DNA of 49,742 bases from Phycisphaerae bacterium (GTDB lineage: Bacteria > Planctomycetota > Phycisphaerae > UBA1845): NCBI GenBank assembly GCA_028289375.1, contig JANQQK010000089.1, positions 1 to 49,742 of the forward strand. Direction: 5' to 3'. The first letter of the stretch is position 1. Every line of letters starts with the position of its first letter. Below are positions 43,660 to 49,742 of the stretch, in pieces. A program made the translations under genes and the position numbers. The notes under the pieces were generated by a model, which did no database searches, was not told the DNA's origin, and worked only from the letters and a program-made list of their open reading frames with translations.

Positions 43660-44367
43660 TCACCCTTCGTGCATCGTGTCCCGGCGCGCCGGGATGCCTC
43701 TGTGCCTCCTCCCAAACACCCACACCGCCCGCGTCAGCACCTCGTCCCCACAGCGAAGCTCATAAGAAAACGGATCGCCAACGCTGTATCCCGAATCGCC
43801 CGCCACCCGAACAGCCTCATCCCACTCCTCCCCCACAGCCGCCGTCTTGAACACCACAACGTTGCCACCACCCCGCAAATGTCGCTTCGCCAACGACAAA
43901 CACTTCCCAGCCGCCCCCACCGCCTTGAACACCACCACATCAAACGATCCACCACGCCATTCTTCCGACCGCCCATGCTCCGCCTTCAGTTTCCGCAATC
44001 CCAACGCCGCCCCCGTCTCCGCCACAAACCGCGCCTTTTTGCCCGTCCCATCAATCGCAAACACCTCCCACTCAGGCTTCGCGATCGCCAACGGAATCGC
44101 CGGCAACCCCGCCCCCGTCCCGACATCCAGCACGCGCTTCACCGAAACGCCCGCACGCTCCGCCCACGCCACCACCGCCAATGAATCGGCATGGTGCTTC
44201 ACGGCCACATCAACCGGCTCGATGATCCGCGTCAGATTGAATCTCTGATTCGCCGCGCACATCGCCTCACGATGACGCCACAACAGCCGCACCTGCTCAT
44301 CGCTCAGCGACAGCCCCAGCGATTCCGTCCCCGCCAGCAACGCAGCCGCATATTCCTGATCCACCAT
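43660..44367 (-). CDS. rsmG: 16S rRNA (guanine527-N7)-methyltransferase RsmG
   Basis: Methylates N7 of G527 in 16S rRNA using SAM. It has 235 residues; RFNLTRI (42-48), HHADSL (58-63), RVLDVGTGAGLPAIPLAI (78-95) and FAIDGTGKKARFV are the family signatures. The ATG overlaps the queC stop as TGATG, so translation is coupled. It is the last gene of the pabB-pabC-nif3-queC-rsmG operon. The C-terminus (RRHRGIPARRDTMHEG) is encoded by the palindrome TCCCGGCGCGCCGGGA and its flank, so a repeat insertion seems to have rewritten the protein end. Confidence 0.9.
   Translation of the reverse strand: MVDQEYAAALLAGTESLGLSLSDEQVRLLWRHREAMCAANQRFNLTRIIEPVDVAVKHHADSLAVVAWAERAGVSVKRVLDVGTGAGLPAIPLAIAKPEWEVFAIDGTGKKARFVAETGAALGLRKLKAEHGRSEEWRGGSFDVVVFKAVGAAGKCLSLAKRHLRGGGNVVVFKTAAVGEEWDEAVRVAGDSGYSVGDPFSYELRCGDEVLTRAVWVFGRRHRGIPARRDTMHEG
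43679..43694. repeat. Palindrome TCCCGGCGCGCCGGGA, copy 2, inside the 3' end of rsmG
   Basis: It is identical to the palindrome at 734-749 and lies in the last 12 codons of rsmG, where it encodes the GIPAR segment. Confidence 0.55.
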
Positions 44368-45074
44368 CACGCCGCCCCATCCGCATACCGCGTCGGATCC
44401 GCCACCCCCGCCGCCGCGAACCCGTTCCTCCGCAGCACACAACTGTCGCACCCCCCACAGGCCAACCCATCCGCCGTCGGTGCATAACACGAATGCGTCA
44501 GCGAGTAATCCACACCCAGTCGCACACCCTCCCGAATGATCTCCGCCTTGGTCATCGCCATCAGCGGCGCATGCACGCGAAAAGTCCCACGCCCCTCGAC
44601 CGCCGCAGCCGTGGCCACGTTCGCCAACCGCTCGAATTGCTCGACAAATGCAGGCCGACAATCCGGATACCCGCTGTAATCCACCGCGTTCGCACCGATG
44701 AACAGATCAAACGCTTCAATCACCTCCGCATACCCCAGCGCATGACTCAGGAAAATCGTGTTCCGCGCCGGCACGTACGTCACCGGAATCTCGGCCGACA
44801 TCGCCGACTCATCACGCCCGACCGGCACGTCGACGTCATCCGTCAACGCCGACCCACCATAGATCCGCAGATCGATATTTTGCACCAGATGGTTCTCAAC
44901 ACCGATCGCGTCCGCCACCCGCTTCGCCGCCGCCAGCTCCACCTCATGCCGCTGGCCATACGCAAACGACAACGCATGAATCGCAAACCCCTGTGCCCGC
45001 GCCACCGCCGCCACCGTCGCCGAATCCAACCCCCCCGACAGCAACACCACCGCCTTGCGATTCGCGTCACCCAT
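44367..45074 (-). CDS. queC: 7-cyano-7-deazaguanine (preQ0) synthase QueC
   Basis: Converts 7-carboxy-7-deazaguanine to preQ0 with ATP and ammonia, in queuosine synthesis. It has 235 residues; the PP-loop [11 protein letters not shown] is near the N-terminus, [17 protein letters not shown] and [17 protein letters not shown] are family motifs, and the zinc site is [17 protein letters not shown]. The ATG at 45074 overlaps the nif3 stop as TGATG; a TTG one codon earlier is possible. No other queuosine gene (queD, queE, queF) is seen in the window. Confidence 0.94.
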   Translation of the reverse strand: MGDANRKAVVLLSGGLDSATVAAVARAQGFAIHALSFAYGQRHEVELAAAKRVADAIGVENHLVQNIDLRIYGGSALTDDVDVPVGRDESAMSAEIPVTYVPARNTIFLSHALGYAEVIEAFDLFIGANAVDYSGYPDCRPAFVEQFERLANVATAAAVEGRGTFRVHAPLMAMTKAEIIREGVRLGVDYSLTHSCYAPTADGLACGGCDSCVLRRNGFAAAGVADPTRYADGAA

Positions 45075-46204
45075 CAAACCGCCCCGAACGGATCGCCATC
45101 CGCCTCGCTCACCTCCACGCGCACGCCCTCCAGCATCCCTGCCAACCGCTCCGCCAACGGCCCCAACGCCGGCCGCTCACTCGCCCAATGCCCCAGCACG
45201 ATCGCCGTCGCCCCCTGTCGCGCAATCGTCAAGGCATCGTGATGACGCATCTCCCCCGTCACCACCACATCCCCCTCGCCAATCCCGACCTTGAACGGCA
45301 AACTCCCCGCCGCCCCGACACACACCAACACCCGCCGCACATCGGCCTCAGCATCACCCACCAACTGCACGTTGACCGCCTTCGTCGCCCGCTTGAGCTT
45401 CCGCGCGAGCGCCTTCAGCGTCGTCCCCTTGCTCAACTCGCCGACCCGCCCGATCCCCCGCACCGGCTCACCCACCAGCGGATACACATCAAACGCCGGC
45501 TCCTCATACGAATGCGCCGCCCGAAGCGCCCCCACAACGGCCGGCAGGTCCTCCCGATCCGCCACCATCTCCACCCGAACCTCCTGCACCGATTCGTACC
45601 GACCCGCCAGCCCGATCGTTGGCTCCGTCCCCGCACCGCCCAGAAACGTCCCCGTCCCTGGAATCCGAAAACTGCACCGCTCGTAATCCCCGATCCAGCC
45701 AGCCCCCGCCTCGAACATCGCCCCCGCCACAACATCCGCCTCATCCGTCGGCACGAACACCACGATCTTCACCTGATGCTCTTCGGCAAACAGATACTCC
45801 ATCGGCTCCGTTTCCTTCACCCCGCACAACTCAGCCAGCACATCATTCGTCCCGCCCTCAGCCGCATCCAACGCCGTGTGCATCGAGTACACCGCGATCC
45901 CGTTCGCAATGCACCGAAACATCAGCCCATCCGTGCCATGTCCTGGCACCGTCAATCGCGACACCGGCTTGAACAACGTCGGGTGATACGCCATCACGAA
46001 CTGCACACGCTTCTTGATGGCTTCCTCCACCACCGCCGATGTCATATCGATGCACAACAGCACCCGCTCAACAGCCGCAGACCGATCTCCCGCCAACAAC
46101 CCCACGTTGTCCCAATCCTGCGCCAACCCCAGCGGCGCCACATGCCCCATCACATCACACACGTCCGCCACCAACATCGCCGTCGTCGCCCGCCGCTTAG
46201 CCAT
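45074..46204 (-). CDS. Nif3-like dinuclear metal-centre protein
   Basis: A 376-residue member of the Nif3/YbgI family (sometimes annotated as type 2 GTP cyclohydrolase I, a weakly supported function). [30 protein letters not shown] and the C-terminal VLGHWASER carry metal ligands. An inserted PII-like domain (about 145-250) is present, as in YqfO-type proteins. The usual HHP motif reads YHP (AYHPTLFKP), the variant that, from memory, also occurs in eukaryotic NIF3L1. AAGGAG lies 11 nt before the ATG. It overlaps pabC by 8 bp and queC by 1 bp. Confidence 0.9.
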   Translation of the reverse strand: MAKRRATTAMLVADVCDVMGHVAPLGLAQDWDNVGLLAGDRSAAVERVLLCIDMTSAVVEEAIKKRVQFVMAYHPTLFKPVSRLTVPGHGTDGLMFRCIANGIAVYSMHTALDAAEGGTNDVLAELCGVKETEPMEYLFAEEHQVKIVVFVPTDEADVVAGAMFEAGAGWIGDYERCSFRIPGTGTFLGGAGTEPTIGLAGRYESVQEVRVEMVADREDLPAVVGALRAAHSYEEPAFDVYPLVGEPVRGIGRVGELSKGTTLKALARKLKRATKAVNVQLVGDAEADVRRVLVCVGAAGSLPFKVGIGEGDVVVTGEMRHHDALTIARQGATAIVLGHWASERPALGPLAERLAGMLEGVRVEVSEADGDPFGAV

Positions 46205-47075
46205 CCGTCCCGCACTCCTTCGCTACCATGTCCCGAAAACCATCCATCAACCGCTTCGTCACAGCACCAGGCTTGCCGTCACCGATCGTCCGCTTCTCCA
46301 CCGCGATCACCGGCATCACGCACATGATCACGTTCGTCAGAAACACCTCGTCCGCATCCAGCAGGTCATCGATGTTGATCGCCCCCTCCTCCGCCTTGAT
46401 GTCATGCTGCTCACACAGATCCAACACCGCCGCCCGCGCCACCCCCGGCAACACCGGCGTCTCAAGCCCAGCCGTCTTCACCGCACCACCCTTCACCACG
46501 AACACACTGCTGATCGACCCCTCCGCCAACAAATGTTCATGCGTGAACCACAACGCCTCCTCGCACTTCAACGCCCGCGCATCCCGCAACGCCATCAACC
46601 GCGGCAGATAGCATGTCGACTTATGGCCCGCCAACGGATCCATGTTCGACTGCCGATAACGCGAAATCGCGACGGCCACACCATTCTCATAGAACTTCTG
46701 CGGATACGCAGACAACGGCGACACCGTCGCACACACCGTATGACGCACGCCCCCCTCATCCCCTGCCCGCGCCGCCGCCAGCATATCCCCCGCCGTCACC
46801 GTCAGCCGCACCCGCGCCTCACGCAATCCGTTCCGCTCCAGCAATTCCCCAAGCGCCCCCTGACCCGGCAGCTCATCCACATCCACCGGCGCGATCAACC
46901 TCTCCGCCGACGTGCACAACCGACCCACATGCTTGGCCAACCGAAACACGTGGCCACCTTCCGCCCGCATCGTTTCGAACAAACCCGCCCCGTGCAGAAA
47001 ACCACCGTCATGCACCCCGACGCGTGCATCCTCCGCCGCGACAACCTCGCCATTCAACCACACAAACTGACTCAC
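46197..47075 (-). CDS. pabC: Class IV aminotransferase fold enzyme, probable aminodeoxychorismate lyase PabC
   Basis: A 292-residue PLP enzyme. The Schiff-base lysine is K152 in GHKSTCYLPRL, with GLFETMRAEGGHVFRLAKHV near the N-terminus and EGSISSVFVV later, as in the PabC/IlvE/DAAT fold. Position directly after pabB points to 4-amino-4-deoxychorismate lyase, which makes p-aminobenzoate for folate; a branched-chain or D-amino-acid aminotransferase cannot be excluded on motif alone. It starts with GTG in a GTGA overlap with pabB; GAGGAG lies 10 nt upstream. Confidence 0.87.
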   Translation of the reverse strand: MSQFVWLNGEVVAAEDARVGVHDGGFLHGAGLFETMRAEGGHVFRLAKHVGRLCTSAERLIAPVDVDELPGQGALGELLERNGLREARVRLTVTAGDMLAAARAGDEGGVRHTVCATVSPLSAYPQKFYENGVAVAISRYRQSNMDPLAGHKSTCYLPRLMALRDARALKCEEALWFTHEHLLAEGSISSVFVVKGGAVKTAGLETPVLPGVARAAVLDLCEQHDIKAEEGAINIDDLLDADEVFLTNVIMCVMPVIAVEKRTIGDGKPGAVTKRLMDGFRDMVAKECGTDG

Positions 47076-48583
47076 GCCGTCCGCTCCTCTTCCACCCGCA
47101 CACTGTCACCTTTCAACGCCCGCACCATCCCCGCAATCTTCGCCTCCACCTCCGCCCACTCATCATCCGCGTCGCTGTCCGCCGTGATCGCCCCACCACC
47201 ATACACATGCACCCGCCCCGCCTCGACCACCATCGTCCGAATGGCCACGTTCATCACCAGCGACCCGTCACCCCCGATCATCCCGATCCCCCCGCAATAC
47301 ACGTCCCGCCGCCCCACCTCCAGCTCATCAATGATCTGCATCGCCCGAATCTTCGGACAACCGGTGATCGACCCGCCCGGCAACGTCGCGCGCAGCAGAT
47401 CAGACCAATCCAACCCCGCGCGCATCCGCGCCGAAATCGTCGACACCAGATGGAACACCGTCGGATGCTCCTCGATCTCCGCCAGCGCATCCACCCGCAC
47501 ACTCCCCCACGCCGCCACACGCCCCAGATCATTCCGCAGCAGATCGACGATCATCGTCAACTCCGCCAGATCCTTCTCACTCGTCTCCAAAGATGCCCGG
47601 TTGGCCGCATCCAGCACCGCATCCCCCGTACGAGGCTTCGTCCCCTTGATCGGACGCGTTTCCACCCGACCATCCGCAAGCCGCAGCAACACCTCCGGCG
47701 AACTGCTGCAGATGCACGCATCCCCCACCTTCAAAAACGCCGACATCGCGCCACCATTCGTCCGCCGCAACCGACGATACACCGTCAACCCATCCGCCAC
47801 GCACGCCGCCGAAAACCGCTGCGTCAGATTCACCTGATAGATGTCCCCCGCCGCGATGTGCGCCTGCGCCTTCTCGACCCGCTCCACATAGGCAGCCCGC
47901 GACAAATCCCCCACCAATTCCTCCGCCACCGGCACATCCCAATCGATCACCCCCGGCTCGCGCGCATCAGCCAGCAACCCGACAAGCCGATCCACCCCCG
48001 CCTCGTCCCCCGAGACAGTCCAAACCTGCTCGACATGATCAAACACCGCCACCGCCGGATAGCACCCGAACCAAACATCCGGCACCCCCAGCCCCCGACC
48101 ATGCCGCGACCCAACCCCCTCCAACGCCGCCCCAGCCTCATACCCCACATACCCCATCCATTGTGGTCCCCGCGGGTGGCCCATGTCTTCAGACGTGGGG
48201 GACTGATTTATTTTTCCCGGGTGGCCCACCGCCTTCAGCGGTGGGGGAGTTGATTCCACGCTTTTCTGTAGCGCCACCCCTTGTGGGTGGCGGGAGTGCT
48301 CACGACGTTCCCCGAGCCCACGGGTGTCCCACGTCTTCAGACTTGCGGGACCGATTTTCTCCCGCAACCCATCCAACCACCCCCCATCGACCACCCCATC
48401 AAACCGAACCTCATCCACCGGCTCACACCCCAGCACCGAAAACCGACCATCCCGATGCCCGCTCGCCGTACTCTCCAGACAAACCGCCCCCCGCTCCGCC
48501 GCAAACCGACAAACCGCCGCCTCCACGCTCGGACCGCCATCCAAACGCCGCACAACGCCCGATTCACCCGCCTCACGCCTCAT
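47072..48583 (-). CDS. pabB: Aminodeoxychorismate synthase component I (PabB) with an in-frame repeat insertion
   Basis: Chorismate-using enzyme for p-aminobenzoate synthesis, 503 residues. The catalytic core (about 225-495) has AGDIYQVNLTQRF, SSSPEVLLRL, RPIKGTKPRTG (K313 in PIKGT, typical of PabB rather than TrpE), LLRNDLGRVA, LPGGSITGCPK and YCGGIGMIG. The N-terminal domain is interrupted: between WLDGLREKI and WMGYVGYEAG about 64 residues (about 78-141) are encoded by four palindromic repeat units that keep the frame open. No glutamine amidotransferase (pabA) is seen in the window. It is the first gene of a tightly overlapping five-gene operon. Confidence 0.92.
   Translation of the reverse strand: MRREAGESGVVRRLDGGPSVEAAVCRFAAERGAVCLESTASGHRDGRFSVLGCEPVDEVRFDGVVDGGWLDGLREKIGPASLKTWDTRGLGERREHSRHPQGVALQKSVESTPPPLKAVGHPGKINQSPTSEDMGHPRGPQWMGYVGYEAGAALEGVGSRHGRGLGVPDVWFGCYPAVAVFDHVEQVWTVSGDEAGVDRLVGLLADAREPGVIDWDVPVAEELVGDLSRAAYVERVEKAQAHIAAGDIYQVNLTQRFSAACVADGLTVYRRLRRTNGGAMSAFLKVGDACICSSSPEVLLRLADGRVETRPIKGTKPRTGDAVLDAANRASLETSEKDLAELTMIVDLLRNDLGRVAAWGSVRVDALAEIEEHPTVFHLVSTISARMRAGLDWSDLLRATLPGGSITGCPKIRAMQIIDELEVGRRDVYCGGIGMIGGDGSLVMNVAIRTMVVEAGRVHVYGGGAITADSDADDEWAEVEAKIAGMVRALKGDSVRVEEERTA
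48161..48352. repeat. Cluster of four palindromic repeat units inserted inside pabB
   Basis: Units lie at about 48173-48203 (A), 48217-48249 (B), 48268-48295 (C) and 48321-48352 (D). On the minus strand A, B and D share the plan CCCAC-stem, TGAAG loop, stem-GTGGG, then C/ACCCG. The stem in A is CCCACGTC/GACATGGG and in B CCCACCGC/GCGGTGGG, so bases change in pairs. Unit C belongs to the other family (GTAGCGCCACCCC...GGGTGGCGGG). No stop arises in the pabB frame. Confidence 0.75.
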
Positions 48584-48726
48584 GGGCGGCCATCATAAAC
48601 CCCAAACCACCCCACCCCAACTCAAGTACGTCCGAAAACCCTTCGATATCCAACGCATCAGAACCGTTTCGACCGGCCAGCAGTCGCCCGGAGCGGCCCG
48701 CAGCCGTGTCAACGTAAATGCACCCG

Positions 48727-48762
48727 GTAGCGCCACCCCGTTGTGGGTGGCGGGAAGGCAGC
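48727..48762 (+). repeat. GTAGCGCCACCCC-type hairpin repeat
   Basis: GTAGCGCCACCCCGTTGTGG followed by GTGGCGGGAAGGCAGC is nearly identical to unit C inside pabB and related to the element at 41872. Stem GCCACCC/GGGTGGC. It lies in the 223-bp gap between the divergent pabB and methyltransferase genes, where nothing else is evident. Confidence 0.65.
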
Positions 48763-48806
48763 AAAGCGCGACCCAACCCGCGACCCTGTAAGGATCACGC
48801 ATCCCC

Positions 48807-49349
48807 ATGGCATCCATCACCAATCTGTTGAAACGAAAACGCCAGCCATCCCCCCAACCATTCAACCCCACCGACTACTGGGAATCGCGCCACCAGAAAC
48901 TCGCCGGCTCCCTCCGCGCCGTCGGCAGCATCGAACTCACCGACGACGAAAACGCCGACCAGTACACCACCAAAGCCAACCACCTGCTCGACCTGTTGGC
49001 CAACCTCGCCCCCGACCCGTCAACCCGCACCCTCCTCGACGCCGGCTGCGGCACAGGCCAACTCACCCGCCACTTCGCCGCCGCAGGCTACCAGACCACC
49101 GGCGTCGATTTCTCCGAAACAGCCATCACCCAGGCTCGCCGCAACGTCCCCACCGCCACCTTCCACGTCAGCCCCCTGCCCACCCTCGACCTGCCCGGCA
49201 AACCGTATGACATCATCACCATCTGCGACGTCCTCATGCACCTCGTCACCGACGACGACTGGCAAAACGCCCTCACCGCCCTCGCCACCCACCTCGCCGA
49301 AGGTGGCCACCTGATCATCATGGACTACTTCCCCGAATCCCCCGAATAG
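48807..49349 (+). CDS. SAM-dependent methyltransferase, apparently cut short by an internal TAG
   Basis: A 180-residue frame with TLLDAGCGTGQLTRHFAAAG (SAM motif I), GVDFSETAITQARR (motif II) and YDIITICDVLMHLVTDDDW (motif IV), ending LIIMDYFPESPE before TAG. Class I methyltransferases of this type need two more strands and a helix. Exactly these follow in the same frame after the TAG, down to 49490, giving a normal length of 227 residues. The gene is thus either a very recent pseudogene, a sequencing error or a readthrough case. The ribosome binding site is weak (AAGGA, 13 nt). Confidence 0.8.
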   Translation: MASITNLLKRKRQPSPQPFNPTDYWESRHQKLAGSLRAVGSIELTDDENADQYTTKANHLLDLLANLAPDPSTRTLLDAGCGTGQLTRHFAAAGYQTTGVDFSETAITQARRNVPTATFHVSPLPTLDLPGKPYDIITICDVLMHLVTDDDWQNALTALATHLAEGGHLIIMDYFPESPE

Positions 49350-49490
49350 ACCCCCGCCCACTTCGCCCCCCGCCCCCTCGATCAATACGAATCCACCCTG
49401 AAATCCCTCAACCTCACCATCCAAGCCCAAACCCAACTCCACCTCCCCACCGAAAACGTTGTCAAGGACATCGTCATCATCCGGCTGTAG
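49350..49490 (+). pseudogene. In-frame continuation of the methyltransferase gene beyond the TAG codon
   Basis: The 46 codons after the TAG read without a stop, with the strong C-bias at third positions seen upstream, and encode TPAHFAPRPLDQYESTLKSL and then VVKDIVIIRL, a plausible last beta-strand. The true stop is the TAG at 49488-49490. One base change in the codon at 49347-49349 would restore the whole gene. Confidence 0.65.
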
Positions 49491-49510
49491 GGCAGGTGCT
49501 CGCACCTGCC
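49491..49510 (+). terminator. Hairpin directly after the methyltransferase frame
   Basis: GGCAGGTG (49491-49498) pairs perfectly with CACCTGCC (49503-49510) around a CTCG loop, directly after the second stop codon. There is no T-tract. The phrase GTAGGGCAGGTGCTCGCACC also looks like a GTAG-led palindromic repeat, so it may be a repeat rather than a terminator. The remaining bases to 49656 show only a small CGAGAG/CTCTCG hairpin at 49595-49612. Confidence 0.4.
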
Positions 49511-49656
49511 GTCATGGTTGCTGTTCCCGGCTTCGTGTGCCCACGCATTGATGTGAGGTGCGATTGATTCATCTGCGCATACGGGTGCTGACAGCGAGAG
49601 TGGCTTCTCTCGCGACGTAAGTTCAATATGGAGCGAGTATCAACTTAGAAGCGGTT

Positions 49657-49742
49657 TCATAACTTGTTGAGCGTGATCATGAGGCAGGCGACGTGGATAA
49701 AGGCTTGGTACATTTCGACGTGCCGCTCGTGACGAATCAGCA
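49657..49742 (-). mobile_element. 3' end of an IS5-family-like transposase gene, cut by the right window edge
   Basis: The minus strand reads LIRHERHVEMYQAFIHVACL then MITLNKL and a TGA stop. This is the typical C-terminus of DDE transposases of the IS5 group (RHERxxxxYxAFxxxAxxxIxLxxL). Only 27 codons are inside the window. The end of the element should lie between the stop and about 49600, but no terminal inverted repeat can be confirmed without the other end. Confidence 0.75.

Noticed and set aside
44993..48253. Very long plus-strand frames opposite the pab-nif3-queC operon
   Set aside because: They are low-complexity Arg/His/Pro/Thr translations caused by GC-rich third positions on the real strand.
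48161..48762. CRISPR array made of the hairpin units
   Set aside because: Units are of two families, spacings are irregular, there are only a few copies, most of them inside a coding gene, and no cas gene is present.

Overview
The window reads as a chromosomal segment of a planctomycete, most likely close to the Phycisphaerae. The signs are moderately high GC, a short ECF sigma factor followed by an anti-sigma/Ser-Thr kinase/TPR fusion, a Ser-Thr kinase fused to a sulfatase-modifying-factor-like domain, ASPIC/UnbV and FG-GAP proteins, exported proteins with dockerin-like D-x-D-x-D tails, a membrane protein ending in a CNECGYN...CPECG zinc ribbon, and many lipoproteins. The assignment is inferred from gene style; no rRNA or tRNA gene was found.

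Layout. 1-6.4 kb (minus): a lipoprotein cut by the left edge, a kinase-SUMF1 protein, an FHA-adenylate cyclase and a clan GH-A-like glycosidase. 6.5-13.7 kb: a tandem pair of zinc-ribbon paralogs, an M48 peptidase lipoprotein, an M42 aminopeptidase, a small hypothetical, arginine deiminase, an RdgC-like protein and a lipoprotein with an Asp/Gly/Met linker. 13.8-16.3 kb: an inverted palindromic repeat, a PMT-like glycosyltransferase and a 98-residue orphan closed by a strong terminator. 16.4-23.5 kb: a four-gene exported redox operon made of a pentaheme cytochrome c, a MauG/CCP-like diheme protein, an ASPIC/UnbV lipoprotein and a TPR lipoprotein. 23.5-28.4 kb: an orphan DNA methyltransferase, a histidine-phosphatase-like lipoprotein without its second catalytic His, two SAM methyltransferases (one a lipoprotein), an alpha/beta-hydrolase lipoprotein and a PilZ protein. 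28.6-36.6 kb: a beta-propeller dockerin protein, a strongly folded intergenic region, the ECF sigma/kinase pair and a large Cys/Asp-rich surface protein. 36.7-42.7 kb: an NfeD-like/flotillin pair, two overlapping membrane proteins (one with HELLH), YceI and two more membrane proteins. 42.8-49.7 kb: a methyltransferase, the overlapping operon pabB-pabC-nif3-queC-rsmG (minus), a methyltransferase gene interrupted by a TAG codon, and the 3' end of an IS5-type transposase at the right edge.

The most unusual signals are: (1) a cluster of four palindromic repeat units inserted in frame inside pabB, with covarying stems and relatives elsewhere in the window, one of which supplies the ribosome binding site of a gene; (2) a TAG codon inside an otherwise perfectly continuous methyltransferase frame; (3) the redox operon whose two heme proteins carry dockerin-like tails; and (4) two folded blocks of about 76 nt upstream of the ECF sigma/kinase operon. 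All functions are inferred from recognisable motifs; no database search was run.
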